The notes under the pieces were generated by a model. The model was given only the letters and a program-made list of their open reading frames with translations. It did no database searches and was not told the origin of the DNA. The position numbers and the translations under genes were made by a program. From Pirellulales bacterium (GTDB lineage: Bacteria; Planctomycetota; Planctomycetia; Pirellulales; UBA1268), in contig JADHNY010000027.1 of the NCBI GenBank assembly GCA_016779265.1, positions 1 through 40,167 on the forward strand: a stretch of DNA of 40,167 bases. The letters run 5' to 3'. Within the stretch, counting starts at the first letter, position 1, and each line of letters opens with the position of its first letter. Below, one piece after another: positions 17,463 to 26,976 of the stretch.

Positions 17463-19589
17463 TTAGAGCAGCGCAGTGCCAAGTTGATAGGTCAGCAGGG
17501 CTCCAATCCAGGCGAGCCCTGTCATGTAGCTGAAGGTGACCAGCGGCCAGACCCAGCTGCCAGTTTCCTTGCCGATGACCACCAGCGTGCTCGCACACTG
17601 GGCACACAGAGCAAAGAACACCATGATCGACAGCGCCACCGGCAGCGTGAAGACAGGACGGTTGGAGCCATCCCAGGTGGCAGCCCGCAGCCGCCGAATG
17701 AGCATGTTGGAGCCTTCCTCCTCACCGGGGTCGACCTCGCCGAGGTTGTAGATCACCCCGAGGGTGCCGAGCACTACCTCACGGGCGGGAAAACTTGCGA
17801 TGGCTGCACAGCCGATTCGCCAGTCCCAGCCGAGTGGACGGACCACTGGCTCGATCAGTCGGCCAGCCCTACCGAGAAAACTCTGTCGACTCGCTGCACC
17901 GCGTCGGGCGGCTTCCAGTCCCTCCTCGGTGTTGAGCAAGGTGAGCTGGTCAGTGAGCTCCTCACGGAGGTCCGCAGCCGCCGCACTCGTATCGTCGGCG
18001 AGGCTCTCAACCCGCTCTGTGAGTGACACCTTCTCGCGAGCTACCTCGGCATCAATCGCTTCGATGCTGTAGGGGTAACTCGCCAGCGCCCAGACAACGA
18101 TGCTGACGGCCACGATCAGCGTGCCGGCGGCGGAGAGGAATGACCAGCAGGCCTCCCGTACCCGCTCCAGCACCACCATGAGCTGTGGCCACCGCCAGCC
18201 AGGAAGTTCCATCACAAACGGCTGAGGCGGACCACGAAACACCGTGCGGGAGAGAATCGCCGCCACGATCGCTGCCACCACCACGCCGAGGGCATACATG
18301 CTCGCCAGCACGACCGCCTGCAGCCGCAGCCAGGGAAGACCAGCCACCGGCGTGTTAGGGACGAAGGCTGCGGTGAGTAGGACGTACACCGGGAGTCGCG
18401 CGGAGCAGCTCATCAGTGGGGCCACCAGGATCGTTACCAGGCGGTCACGCCGGTTCTCAATCGTGCGGGTCGCCATGATGCCAGGAATCGCACAGGCAAA
18501 GCTCGAGAGCAGCGGAATAAACGACCGGCCACTGAGCCCGACGCCAACGAGCAGTCGGTCCATCAGGTAGGCCGCTCGGGCGAGGTAGCCGCAGCCTTCC
18601 AGGATCGAGACAAAGAGAAACAGCATGGCGATCTGCGGCAAAAAGACCACGACGCCCCCGACACCCGCAACGACGCCATCGACCAGCAGCGACCGGACGG
18701 CACCTTCGGGAAGACGTGCCTGCAGAAATCCAGCCACGGAGTCGACCGCCCCTGAGAACAGGTCCATGATCGGAGCAGCGGCCCAGAAGATTGACGAGAA
18801 GACGGTCAGCATCACCGCAATGAACACAAACGTGCCGGCCACCCGGTGGGTGAGCACCGCATCGATCCGCTCCTCGAGAGACCAGCGTGTCGTCGGGGTC
18901 TGTTTCACGACACCGTCGAGGAGCTGCTCGATCCAGCGGTAGCGAGCCATCGCCTCAAGCGCCGCAGGGGAATGGCCGTTGGGGTCGTCGATCTGCTCGG
19001 GGTGGATGGTGGGTGCTGCTGGTGGCGACTGTTTCGTTGTGGCCACGATCGCGTCTGCGAGGGGGGCGAGGCCATCCCGCTGTGGGGCAATCACTGGAAT
19101 GACTGGGCAGCCGAGCCGGGATGCAAGCGTTGCATGGTCAACCGAGATGCCGCGGTCGGCTGCGAGGTCAACGAGCGTGAGGGCGACGACCACAGGGAGT
19201 CCCAGGGCCAACGCTTGGCTGACGAGGTAGCAGTTGCGTTCGAGACTCGTTGCGTCGGCCAGCACCACCACGCAGTCGATCTTTGGACTTCCCTCCTGAC
19301 GACCCTCGAGCACGGCCATCGCGACATCTTCGTCGGGGCTGCGGGGAATCAGGCTGTAGATGCCAGGCAGGTCGATCAGCTCGATGCGGCTGCTCTGGTG
19401 GGTGAACTGTCCCCGCTTCTCCTCAACGGTAACACCGGGGTAGTTGCCAACCCGTGTGGGAATGCCGGCGAGGGCAGTGAAGAGCGTGCTCTTCCCGGTG
19501 TTGGGATTGCCGAGGAGCGCGACAACCAGCGGTGTCTCCTGCCCATCGACGCTTGTGGTGTTGGTGGGTGGATCTAGCTGAGATGGCAT
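17463..19589 (-). CDS. feoB: Ferrous iron transport GTPase FeoB
   Basis: A 708-aa inner-membrane iron(II) transporter. The N-terminal G domain has G1 GNPNTGKST (27-35), G3 DLPG (73-76) and a G4 of the form TLVD instead of the common NxxD. The membrane part contains the two conserved core motifs, CAIPGIMATRTIENRRDR and SCSARLPVYVLL, plus several hydrophobic spans. A charged, probably coiled-coil segment (about 535-590) interrupts the membrane region, as in many FeoB proteins. The start at 19589 lies 1 nt after the feoA stop. A Fur box precedes the operon, so iron-dependent repression is likely. Confidence 0.96.
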   Translation of the reverse strand: MPSQLDPPTNTTSVDGQETPLVVALLGNPNTGKSTLFTALAGIPTRVGNYPGVTVEEKRGQFTHQSSRIELIDLPGIYSLIPRSPDEDVAMAVLEGRQEGSPKIDCVVVLADATSLERNCYLVSQALALGLPVVVALTLVDLAADRGISVDHATLASRLGCPVIPVIAPQRDGLAPLADAIVATTKQSPPAAPTIHPEQIDDPNGHSPAALEAMARYRWIEQLLDGVVKQTPTTRWSLEERIDAVLTHRVAGTFVFIAVMLTVFSSIFWAAAPIMDLFSGAVDSVAGFLQARLPEGAVRSLLVDGVVAGVGGVVVFLPQIAMLFLFVSILEGCGYLARAAYLMDRLLVGVGLSGRSFIPLLSSFACAIPGIMATRTIENRRDRLVTILVAPLMSCSARLPVYVLLTAAFVPNTPVAGLPWLRLQAVVLASMYALGVVVAAIVAAILSRTVFRGPPQPFVMELPGWRWPQLMVVLERVREACWSFLSAAGTLIVAVSIVVWALASYPYSIEAIDAEVAREKVSLTERVESLADDTSAAAADLREELTDQLTLLNTEEGLEAARRGAASRQSFLGRAGRLIEPVVRPLGWDWRIGCAAIASFPAREVVLGTLGVIYNLGEVDPGEEEGSNMLIRRLRAATWDGSNRPVFTLPVALSIMVFFALCAQCASTLVVIGKETGSWVWPLVTFSYMTGLAWIGALLTYQLGTALL

Positions 19590-19590
19590 C

Positions 19591-19848
19591 TCAGACCCCA
19601 GCGAGTGCGACCTGGGCGGTCTCAACGACCTCCACCTCAATGCGGGCAGCTTCCCGTCGACGGATCGAGAGACGGTAGCCACGAAGCTCAAGCTCGATGG
19701 GATCTCCTAGAGGGGCCATTCCCGCAACCCGCAGCGTCAGGCCGGGCGTGAGCCCCATCTCCAGCAGTCGGAGCGTGGCTGGATCGTCACCGACAACGCG
19801 AGTGACGCGAGCAGAAAAGCCCACGGGAACACGGTCAAGCGACGTCAT
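19591..19848 (-). CDS. feoA: FeoA-domain protein
   Basis: An 85-aa SH3-like FeoA protein, the small cytoplasmic partner of FeoB. It has the family pattern RLLEMGLTPGLTLRV, APLGDPIELELRGYRLSIRR and a closing I-x-V strand. The start at 19848 (MTSLDRVP) is preceded by GGAG at 8 nt; an upstream ATG at 19887 has no such site. It is the first gene of the feo operon, lying about 45 nt downstream of a Fur-box palindrome. Confidence 0.93.
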   Translation of the reverse strand: MTSLDRVPVGFSARVTRVVGDDPATLRLLEMGLTPGLTLRVAGMAPLGDPIELELRGYRLSIRRREAARIEVEVVETAQVALAGV

Positions 19849-19892
19849 GCAGGAGTCTCCAGTTGCCGCAGCCTCGACGGTCGACAATGCTT

Positions 19893-19909
19893 TTGAGAAT
19901 GATTCTCAA
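19893..19909. promoter_or_regulatory. Fur box upstream of feoA
   Basis: A perfect 17-bp palindrome, TTGAGAATGATTCTCAA, contains the 7-1-7 Fur-site core TGAGAAT-G-ATTCTCA. It lies between feoA (minus) and bioD (plus), 45 bp before the feoA start. Fur with iron(II) would repress the feo operon. Whether bioD is also affected is unclear. Confidence 0.88.
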
Positions 19910-20009
19910 CAACAAGTTGAGTATAGATCCTGTTGGCGGCAAAGCAACGCCCGGCGACGACGTCTGAACCCGTCACGCTCGTCTCTTCCCCTCACAGGCG
20001 TTTTTTCCG

Positions 20010-20711
20010 ATGAGCCCCGGTCTCTTTCTCTGCGGCACAGACACCGACGTTGGCAAAACGGCCATTGCGGTCGCGATTGTCCGCGACCTGGTTCGCCAGG
20101 GGGTGGCGGTGGGTGTCTGTAAGCCGGTCGCCAGCGGTGTTGGGCCGGACGGCGGTGACCCGCAGCGGTTGTGGGAGGCGGCGGGCTTTCCGGGCAGACT
20201 GGCCGAGGTCTGCCCGCAGGCGTTTGCTGCAGCTGTCGCCCCAGCACGAGCAGCGGCGGCGGAAGGTCGTGCGATCGACGACACGCTGCTGGTCGACGCG
20301 GTGACCGCCTGGCGAGCACGGAGCGAGTTTGTCGTGGTTGAGGGAGCAGGTGGGCTCTACTCACCGCTCTCGTCGCGGCTGCTCAATGCTGATCTCGCCC
20401 GCACGCTCGGCCTGCCACTGGTCGTCTGTGATGATGCTCGGCTCGGAGCGATTGGCCGTACGCTCGCTGTTGTCACGGCGGCGCGCTCCGAGGGGCATCC
20501 TCTTGCAGCGGTTGTGTTGTCGCAGGTGGCAGACCCAGGCGCTGCTGGCGAGGAGGATCCTCAGTCTCCCACGGCCATCGCCCTCAGCGGCCTTGAGGAT
20601 CTGCGAGAGCGGTTAGCTCCGACGCCGGTGCTCTTCCTCCGCCACGGAGCTGAGCAGATTGAGCCTGCGATCGACTGGCAGCTGGCGGCCGGTGGGGCTG
20701 GTCTCCACTGA
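20010..20711 (+). CDS. bioD: ATP-dependent dethiobiotin synthetase BioD
   Basis: A 233-aa P-loop enzyme that closes the ureido ring of dethiobiotin from DAPA, CO2 and ATP, the penultimate step of biotin synthesis. The P-loop is GTDTDVGKTA (about 9-18); VCKPVASG carries the substrate-contacting lysine, and VVVEGAGGLYSPL is the second conserved loop. It is a normal family length. No other bio genes are nearby. Its last 99 nt overlap, in antisense, the 3' end of the GH57 gene. The C-terminal residues after about 200 are the least family-like part. Confidence 0.93.
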   Translation: MSPGLFLCGTDTDVGKTAIAVAIVRDLVRQGVAVGVCKPVASGVGPDGGDPQRLWEAAGFPGRLAEVCPQAFAAAVAPARAAAAEGRAIDDTLLVDAVTAWRARSEFVVVEGAGGLYSPLSSRLLNADLARTLGLPLVVCDDARLGAIGRTLAVVTAARSEGHPLAAVVLSQVADPGAAGEEDPQSPTAIALSGLEDLRERLAPTPVLFLRHGAEQIEPAIDWQLAAGGAGLH

Positions 20712-22820
20712 GAGGGTGATTCGCACCTGCCACGTTCCGTCCGGCTCCGGCTCCACAATCCAGTGTGGCATCACCACCACCGACTGGTGCACAGCTTCGA
20801 AGCCTCCTTCTGACTGGCTCACCGTTTCAATCGGAAACGTCCAGAACCCACCGGGTCGGGAGCAGGAGAGCAGACAGTCGAGACCCAGCCACGAGTCGAC
20901 GAGGCCAAGGGCATCGGTGTCGCTGAGGTCGAGCGAACTGCCCAGGTGGCCGAGGACGCGACCTTCACGATCGTGGAAGTGGCGTCCTGCGGCGTCGGCT
21001 GGCATGCCGGCGAAGTTGAACTCGACCGCGAGATGATGCCGGCAGTCGGCTGGCAGATCTGTGAGCTGATAGACGATCTCGAGGGTCTGGGAGTCTGCTG
21101 CCAGCGAGAGGGTCTTCGTGAGTCCAAAGGGAATGCCCCAGGCGTTGCCTTGCTTGGAGAGCTGCAGCCGGACACGCTCAGGACTGGTGTCGAGTGTGGG
21201 GGTGTAGTGGCCTGCGGCGAAGTCACCCCGCTCCATGGCATCACCCGCGGCGACCGCGGCTGCAGTGACATCGAGGTCGTAGAAATGATCGATCAGACTC
21301 TTGCGGCGGAAGCGATCGTAGCGGACCCGCTGCTCAAGGCCCTCCTGCTTAAAGACGGCCTGCTGGGAGGCGTCGACGACGCTTCGGGCAGCGCCTGGAC
21401 CGGCCAGCACCTGGGCGTGGTAGGCCTCGGGGCGACGGTCGAGGGTGGCCAGCAGATTGTGCTGGGCTGGCTTGCTGTCGAGCTCGTAGAGCATGCCGCC
21501 AAGATGTGGGGCGATCCAGCAGTCGAGGGCCTCGTTGGCCAGTCGAAACTCCGGTCGGCCGTCGAAGTTGAAGTCGGCAGAACTGGCCTCGACGCACGAG
21601 CCGTCCCGCTGGAGGGCTGCATCGGCAGCGAGATCAGCTGCGATCAGCTCCTCGTAGACCGCGTTGCGAAGATGTGGCAGGTAGATCCCGCCAAAGGCAC
21701 CATGCCAGTAGCTGCAGTTGCACTGACCGCGGTAGAGGTGGTCGGTCGCCTCGGCGAGCCGCGAGGCGTCTGCATGGGATGATGGTGCACGCAGCGACGC
21801 GAGCCGATTGCTCACGGCCATCATGCGGGCATACATCTCCATTGCCTCTGGATAGCGGTGGCGAAAGTTCCGCCAGCTGCCTCCACGCAGAAAGCGGCCG
21901 AGTGAGGCAAAGTCGTCCTCTTCGCTGGCCCGCCGTCGGGCGAGTCGGCAGGCATCGGCATCCTCTGGAGAGAGCGCCCATTCGGTCATCTCCCGATAGC
22001 TGCACTCAGGCAGCCAGACTGTGCCCCCCGGAGTCACCTCAGCAGCCACCTCAGACGGCAGACGCATGCGAATCCAGTCGCTGTTTGCCTCTAGGAGTGT
22101 GAAGAACGTCTCAAGCCAGCCCTCTTCAAACACCGCCCGATGGGTGTCGGGCCAGACGCCAAACTTCTCACCATCGTCACCAAACACGGCAACCCCGCCG
22201 TCGCGATGTAGGGCCAGATGTTCGAGGTGGTCAATGGTGGCCTGTGGACTGTCAAAGGGAATCACGTAGCGGAGGTGCTCACTCACAGGAAATACGGTCA
22301 GCGTCTGGCCGTCGCCTTCGGTGAGCCAGGGCAGGTCGAGCTGCTCATCGCGAAGGCCTGCCGATTTGAAGTGGAAGTCATCGAGAATCGTCCAGGTCAC
22401 TCCAGCGGCGACGAGGTCTGCGGTCATACCTGGATCCCAGACACGTTCTGCAATCCATGCACCAGGTACGTCTGTGTGAAGACGCTGCTCAAGCCATTGC
22501 CGATAGCCACGGATCTGGCCGATGCGATCACGAGAGGGAAGCATCGCTAGGATCGGCTCGTACGTGCCACCACCGACAATCTCCACACGTCCTGCAGCTG
22601 CGAGAGCTGCAAGCCGGTCGAGGTACTCACCATGATGCTGATCGAGCCATTCCGCCAACGGTCCACTGGTATGCAACGCCATGCGGATGCCGGAGTGTTT
22701 CTCAAACAGGTCAAGAAACGGCAGGTAACTCTGCTCGTACGCTGCGGCAAACACCGAGTCGAAGTTGCCGACCGGCTGATGGTTGTGCAAGACGAAGACG
22801 AAACGCACGTGGGGTCGCAT
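20613..22820 (-). CDS. GH57 alpha-glucan enzyme, 4-alpha-glucanotransferase/amylase type
   Basis: A 735-aa cytoplasmic glycoside hydrolase family 57 protein with C-terminal DUF1925/DUF1926-type beta domains. GH57 motifs are in order: HNHQPVG (12-18), GGGTYEPIL (83-91), WIAERVWDPG with catalytic Glu125, and FGDDGEKFGVWP with the acid/base Asp215. These match the archaeal 4-alpha-glucanotransferase (TLGT) type, which transfers or hydrolyses alpha-1,4-glucan. The galT gene lies 73 nt upstream on the same strand, so the two may handle stored glucan and hexose phosphates. The 3' end overlaps bioD by 99 nt. A hydrolase (amylase) activity cannot be excluded. Confidence 0.92.
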   Translation of the reverse strand: MRPHVRFVFVLHNHQPVGNFDSVFAAAYEQSYLPFLDLFEKHSGIRMALHTSGPLAEWLDQHHGEYLDRLAALAAAGRVEIVGGGTYEPILAMLPSRDRIGQIRGYRQWLEQRLHTDVPGAWIAERVWDPGMTADLVAAGVTWTILDDFHFKSAGLRDEQLDLPWLTEGDGQTLTVFPVSEHLRYVIPFDSPQATIDHLEHLALHRDGGVAVFGDDGEKFGVWPDTHRAVFEEGWLETFFTLLEANSDWIRMRLPSEVAAEVTPGGTVWLPECSYREMTEWALSPEDADACRLARRRASEEDDFASLGRFLRGGSWRNFRHRYPEAMEMYARMMAVSNRLASLRAPSSHADASRLAEATDHLYRGQCNCSYWHGAFGGIYLPHLRNAVYEELIAADLAADAALQRDGSCVEASSADFNFDGRPEFRLANEALDCWIAPHLGGMLYELDSKPAQHNLLATLDRRPEAYHAQVLAGPGAARSVVDASQQAVFKQEGLEQRVRYDRFRRKSLIDHFYDLDVTAAAVAAGDAMERGDFAAGHYTPTLDTSPERVRLQLSKQGNAWGIPFGLTKTLSLAADSQTLEIVYQLTDLPADCRHHLAVEFNFAGMPADAAGRHFHDREGRVLGHLGSSLDLSDTDALGLVDSWLGLDCLLSCSRPGGFWTFPIETVSQSEGGFEAVHQSVVVMPHWIVEPEPDGTWQVRITLSVETSPTGRQLPVDRRLNLLSSVAEEEHRRRS

Positions 22821-22893
22821 CGGTGAGTTGGTTCACTGTGGTGAAGTGTGGTGAGACGGATGGCAGGCGTTGGACGATTCTTCTCTTCTGGCC

Positions 22894-23922
22894 TCAGTCG
22901 CCACGGAGAAGGGTGGCGGCATGGAGGGGGGGCATTGTGGTGATGTGGCAGCCAGTGCCCAGCTCGAAGCCTGCGAGCTGGGTGAGCCTCGGCATGATCT
23001 CAAGATGCCACCGCCAGCCTGGCACCCCCGACCGGGTGTCGAAAGCTGCCTGGTGGAGCCACCAGTTGTAGTCTGCAGACTCGGTCAGACTCGCCAGCCG
23101 CGTGGTGTAGCGGTGTGTGAGTGTGGCGATGGCGGCCACGGTCTCAGGCGATGTGTGGTGGAAGTGGGCCTCTGGTGAGAGTGGCATCAGGCAGCTCTCG
23201 AACGGCTGCCGGGGAGCGGCTGGCACAAAGGCAGCGAGGCCCCCTTCCTCTGCCCAGAGTCGCCCCTCGCTGCGGGCCTGGTCGAGGACCTGCTGATGGA
23301 GTGTTGGGGTGTGCTCAAGCAGGGCTGTCTTCTCACGAATCACCGGTGGCACGAAGTCGAGGGCCACAAGCTGGCTGTGCACATGGGCAAGCGAGGCCCC
23401 GGCTCTCGCTCCAGCGTTCTTAAAGAGCATCGCCCAGCGAAGCTCGGGCCTGTCGGCAAACGCCTGCATCCGCTGCCAGGCGGCCTGCCACGAGACGGCC
23501 CAGGTCGCGGGGTGAACCTGCTCAACGCGGGTGTCGTGGTGTGGCGATTCGATCAGCACCTCATGCATCCCCACCGCGGGCCGCGTCAGGGAGTCTGGCT
23601 GCGGGTTGCCATGCGTGGAGTAGCCCGGATCACCGACAACTGGATAACGGTTGGGGACGATGCGTGCCTGCCAGGCGTCGACTCGCGGGAATCGCAGCAC
23701 ATCAGGAGGTGCGAGCTGCTCATTCCCAGAACAGAACGGGCAGCGGGCATGTGCTGACGAAGATGAGGCGTCTGCGGATTCACCCAGCTCGATGGGACGT
23801 TCGCCGCGTCGTGGAGCTAGGAAGACAGATGTCTGTGAAAGAGGATCACGACACAGCTGGGGCGCACTGGCGGAGTCACTTGTCCGCGGCTTTGACTGTT
23901 GGTGATCGTCGTTCGATGGCAT
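22894..23922 (-). CDS. galT: Galactose-1-phosphate uridylyltransferase GalT-like
   Basis: A 342-aa HIT-superfamily nucleotidyltransferase that exchanges UMP between UDP-glucose and galactose-1-phosphate (Leloir pathway). CPFC (61-64) is half of the zinc site, HVHSQ (180-184) contains the nucleophilic histidine, and RWHLEIMPRLT is a conserved C-terminal stretch. The first 30 residues are low complexity. No other gal genes adjoin; pairing with the GH57 gene suggests glucan-linked sugar phosphate metabolism. Some GalT-like proteins use ADP-glucose and Glc-1-P (ADP-glucose phosphorylase), and this alternative fits the neighbouring glucan enzyme. Confidence 0.87.
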   Translation of the reverse strand: MPSNDDHQQSKPRTSDSASAPQLCRDPLSQTSVFLAPRRGERPIELGESADASSSSAHARCPFCSGNEQLAPPDVLRFPRVDAWQARIVPNRYPVVGDPGYSTHGNPQPDSLTRPAVGMHEVLIESPHHDTRVEQVHPATWAVSWQAAWQRMQAFADRPELRWAMLFKNAGARAGASLAHVHSQLVALDFVPPVIREKTALLEHTPTLHQQVLDQARSEGRLWAEEGGLAAFVPAAPRQPFESCLMPLSPEAHFHHTSPETVAAIATLTHRYTTRLASLTESADYNWWLHQAAFDTRSGVPGWRWHLEIMPRLTQLAGFELGTGCHITTMPPLHAATLLRGD

Positions 23923-24033
23923 AGACGAAGGCAGAGCGGAGGGGCCGTGAGGCTGGCGATTGCTTGACGATCAGGGGGTGGGTCGTAGACTCTGGCAGCA
24001 GTGTGAGGGAACCCCAGAACCCGGAGATGGACC

Positions 24034-24561
24034 ATGCTCACCGTCGGCGACCGCTTTCCGAACTACACCGTTCAGGCCTGTGTTGGCACGGGCAAGGACG
24101 ACACCAAGCAGCTGACGAACGCCGATTTCGACGGCAAGTGGGTGGTCTATTTCTTCTATCCGAAGGATTTTACGTTCGTCTGTCCGACGGAGATCTCGGA
24201 GTTCAACAAGCAGCTGTCGGCGTTTCAGGAGCGTGATACCGAAGTCGTCGGTGGCTCCACCGACAACGAGTATTCTCACATGGCCTGGCGGCGTGACCAT
24301 GCAGATCTCAAGGATCTCCAGTATCCGCTGATCGCAGCCCAGCTGCTGGCTCCTGAACTCGGCATTCTGGAAAAAACCGAGGGGTACTGCCTGCGGGCCA
24401 CGTTCATCGTCGATCCCCACGGTGTCATTCAGTGGGTCGACGTCAATCAGGGACGCGTCGGACGTAATGTTGCCGAGGTGCTGCGTGTGCTCGACGCCTT
24501 ACAGAGCGATGAACTCTGCCCCTGCAACTGGCAGAAGGGCGATGATCACCTGAAGGTGTAG
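24034..24561 (+). CDS. ahpC: Alkyl hydroperoxide reductase AhpC-type peroxiredoxin
   Basis: A 175-aa 2-Cys peroxiredoxin that reduces H2O2 and organic peroxides. The peroxidatic cysteine is Cys50 in FTFVCPTE. Near the C-terminus DELCPCNW holds Cys162 and Cys164. This paired C-terminal arrangement resembles the three-cysteine AhpC of mycobacteria rather than the enteric AhpC, which suggests an AhpD- or thioredoxin-type reductant. No ahpD or ahpF is adjacent. The Shine-Dalgarno GGAG lies 8 nt before the ATG. Monocistronic, divergent from galT. Confidence 0.94.
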   Translation: MLTVGDRFPNYTVQACVGTGKDDTKQLTNADFDGKWVVYFFYPKDFTFVCPTEISEFNKQLSAFQERDTEVVGGSTDNEYSHMAWRRDHADLKDLQYPLIAAQLLAPELGILEKTEGYCLRATFIVDPHGVIQWVDVNQGRVGRNVAEVLRVLDALQSDELCPCNWQKGDDHLKV

Positions 24562-24601
24562 CCGTTTTTTCGCCTCGTGTTGGTGTGCCTGTTATCGCCC
24601 C

Positions 24602-26755
24602 TTAGCTCGGCTGCGAGAGGGATGGCGGAGGCGGTCGGTCAGCGGCTGACGGTGAGGCCGCCGGATGCTGTTCGGTCTTTCGCGGTTCGGCCGACGTGCC
24701 GGGGACAAGCTGTGGGCTGCCTGTGGAGGCATCGATCACGCTTGCCAGTTCGCCGCCATCGATAACTTCACTCTCGATCAGTCGTGAGGTGATCGCTTCG
24801 AGGGCCACGCGACGGGTCTCGAGCGTGCGGCGAACCCGGTCGATCGCGGCGTTCATGATCCGGTTGACCTCTTCATCGATTTCGCGAGCGGTCTGTTCGC
24901 TGTGGCCGCGAGAGCGGCCGAGTTCTGGCATGGAGCCAGCGAGAAAGGGGGATGAGTTGCTTTCCCGATAGGTGACACGCCCCAGCCGGCTCATGCCGTA
25001 GTCCATCACCATGGCCCGGGCGATTTCACTGGCTCGCTCAAGGTCGTTCTGTGCACCGGTGGAGACATCGGCGTAGATCATCTCTTCAGCGAGTGTGCCC
25101 GCGAGGAGGACTTCGATGCGACTCTCCAGTTCGCTCTGCGTTCGCAGGTAGCGGTCGTCTTCAGGCCGCTGCATCGTGTAGCCCAGGGCTGCGAGTCCAC
25201 GCGGAATAATCGAGACCTTGTGGACAGGGTCGGTGTTGGGCAACGAGTAGGCCACGAGGGCATGCGCTGCTTCGTGGTAGGCCACCCGCTTCTTTTCATC
25301 CTCGTGGATCACCCGCCGCTTCTTCTCAAGGCCAGCGGTGACGCGTTCAACCGCTTCGTTGAACTCGTCCATCTCAACGGCCTTTTTGTTGTTGCGTGCT
25401 GCAAGCAGGGCAGCCTCGTTGACGAGGTTGGCCAGGTCGGCACCCACAAAGCCCGAGGTGATGCGAGCAATCTGGTCGAGGTTGACCGCGGGATCGAGTT
25501 TGACGTCGGTGACATGCACCTTGAGGATCGCCTCGCGTCCGCGAACATCGGGACGGTCGACCAGCACATGTCGATCGAAGCGGCCGGGCCTCATCAAGGC
25601 CGGGTCGAGCGTCTCGGGGCGATTGCTCGCAGCGAGCACAATCACGCCAGAGTTGCTGCCGAAGCCATCCATCTCCACCAGCAGCGCGTTGAGGGTCTGC
25701 TCCCGCTCGTCATGGCCGCCCACCACGCCGGAGCCGCGTGTCTTGCCCAGAGCATCAAGCTCGTCAATGAAGATGATGCAAGGACTCTTCGCCTCTGCCT
25801 GCTGGAACATGTCTCGGACACGTGCAGCTCCCACGCCGACGAACATCTCGACAAAGTCACTGCCGGAGAGGCCGAAGAAGGGCACGCCTGCCTCGCCCGC
25901 GATCGCCTTGGCCAGCAGTGTCTTGCCGGTGCCTGGGGGGCCGACAAGGAGCATGCCCTTCGGGATGTGGCCGCCGAGGAGCTGATACTTCTCGGGGCTG
26001 CGAAGGAAATCGACAACTTCCCGCAGTTCTTCCACGGCTTCATCGATGCCCGCCACATCGTCAAACGAGATGCCAAGATCTTCCTGGGCATACATCTTGC
26101 CACGGCTGCGACCAAAGGCCATCGGGCTGCCAGCGCCACCGATGCGGCGGATCATCACGAAGAACAAGACGATGAACAGCCCGGTCATCACGAGCATCGG
26201 TGCCCAGTTCTGCCAGGCGCTTGGTGGATCCTCGTAGCGGTAGGGCACGCCATGCTCGTCAAGCAGCCGCGAGAGCTGTCCTTCGGAGTTTTCACTCGGC
26301 AGCTTGGCGGTCTGAAAGCGGCGGCGGTTGGAGCCGCCAATCGGGGTCGCCGGTTCTGGGGACGCGGCCTCGGCCGCCGATTCAGTGGAGTCGACGAGGT
26401 CATCGACCGACACCGATGGAGCTACGTCCTCGCTGGCCATCTCCACGATGACGGTGCCGGTGACCTCGTAGGCCCCGATCATCACATCCTCCAGGCCACG
26501 AAAGCGATAGACGCGGCGGCTGCTGCCATCCTCACGGAGGACATCGATGCTGCCCTCAGGCCCGGCGTCGCCGGTGGCTCGAATCAGCTGCTCGAGCTCG
26601 CTGTAGGAGAGGTCGACCTGCCCGGTGGCAGTAAACAGGCTGACCGCAAACAGGCCTGCGGCAGCCGCTGCGATCAGGTACCAGACGATCGAGGTCGTGC
26701 TGCCGTTTTTGCGGTCTCCCGAACGCTTGGGGAGCTCATTTTTTTGTTTAGCCAT
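24602..26755 (-). CDS. ftsH: ATP-dependent zinc metalloprotease FtsH
   Basis: A 717-aa membrane-anchored AAA+ protease that degrades misfolded membrane proteins and short-lived regulators. There are two membrane spans (about 23-41 and 185-202) flanking an enlarged, Ala/Glu/Ser-rich external region. Walker A GPPGTGKT (272-279), Walker [11 protein letters not shown] (327-336), the arginine-finger region [11 protein letters not shown], and the zinc site HEAAH (494-498) are present. The C-terminal tail after about residue 670 is Pro/Ser-rich and probably disordered. It faces ahpC tail-to-tail across 40 nt and is divergent from dxr. Some planctomycetes carry several FtsH paralogues, so this may not be the only copy. 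Confidence 0.97.
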   Translation of the reverse strand: MAKQKNELPKRSGDRKNGSTTSIVWYLIAAAAAGLFAVSLFTATGQVDLSYSELEQLIRATGDAGPEGSIDVLREDGSSRRVYRFRGLEDVMIGAYEVTGTVIVEMASEDVAPSVSVDDLVDSTESAAEAASPEPATPIGGSNRRRFQTAKLPSENSEGQLSRLLDEHGVPYRYEDPPSAWQNWAPMLVMTGLFIVLFFVMIRRIGGAGSPMAFGRSRGKMYAQEDLGISFDDVAGIDEAVEELREVVDFLRSPEKYQLLGGHIPKGMLLVGPPGTGKTLLAKAIAGEAGVPFFGLSGSDFVEMFVGVGAARVRDMFQQAEAKSPCIIFIDELDALGKTRGSGVVGGHDEREQTLNALLVEMDGFGSNSGVIVLAASNRPETLDPALMRPGRFDRHVLVDRPDVRGREAILKVHVTDVKLDPAVNLDQIARITSGFVGADLANLVNEAALLAARNNKKAVEMDEFNEAVERVTAGLEKKRRVIHEDEKKRVAYHEAAHALVAYSLPNTDPVHKVSIIPRGLAALGYTMQRPEDDRYLRTQSELESRIEVLLAGTLAEEMIYADVSTGAQNDLERASEIARAMVMDYGMSRLGRVTYRESNSSPFLAGSMPELGRSRGHSEQTAREIDEEVNRIMNAAIDRVRRTLETRRVALEAITSRLIESEVIDGGELASVIDASTGSPQLVPGTSAEPRKTEQHPAASPSAADRPPPPSLSQPS

Positions 26756-26976
26756 GAATTTTCCGGGCGTTTTTTGTCGAACCGATTCATCCTATGTCGC
26801 AGAAAGGATGCCGACAAACACCCCGCAGCAGCCCTGCGGCACGGTCAGCGTAAGGTCGTGTGGTGTGGTCTAGGGCCGTCCCGTACACTTTTTTACGGAT
26901 GCGACGACGGGGACGGTGCCTTGAGAAGAGCCGTGCACGATCGCTCCAGCACGTGTTTTTTCCATGCGATTTCTCC

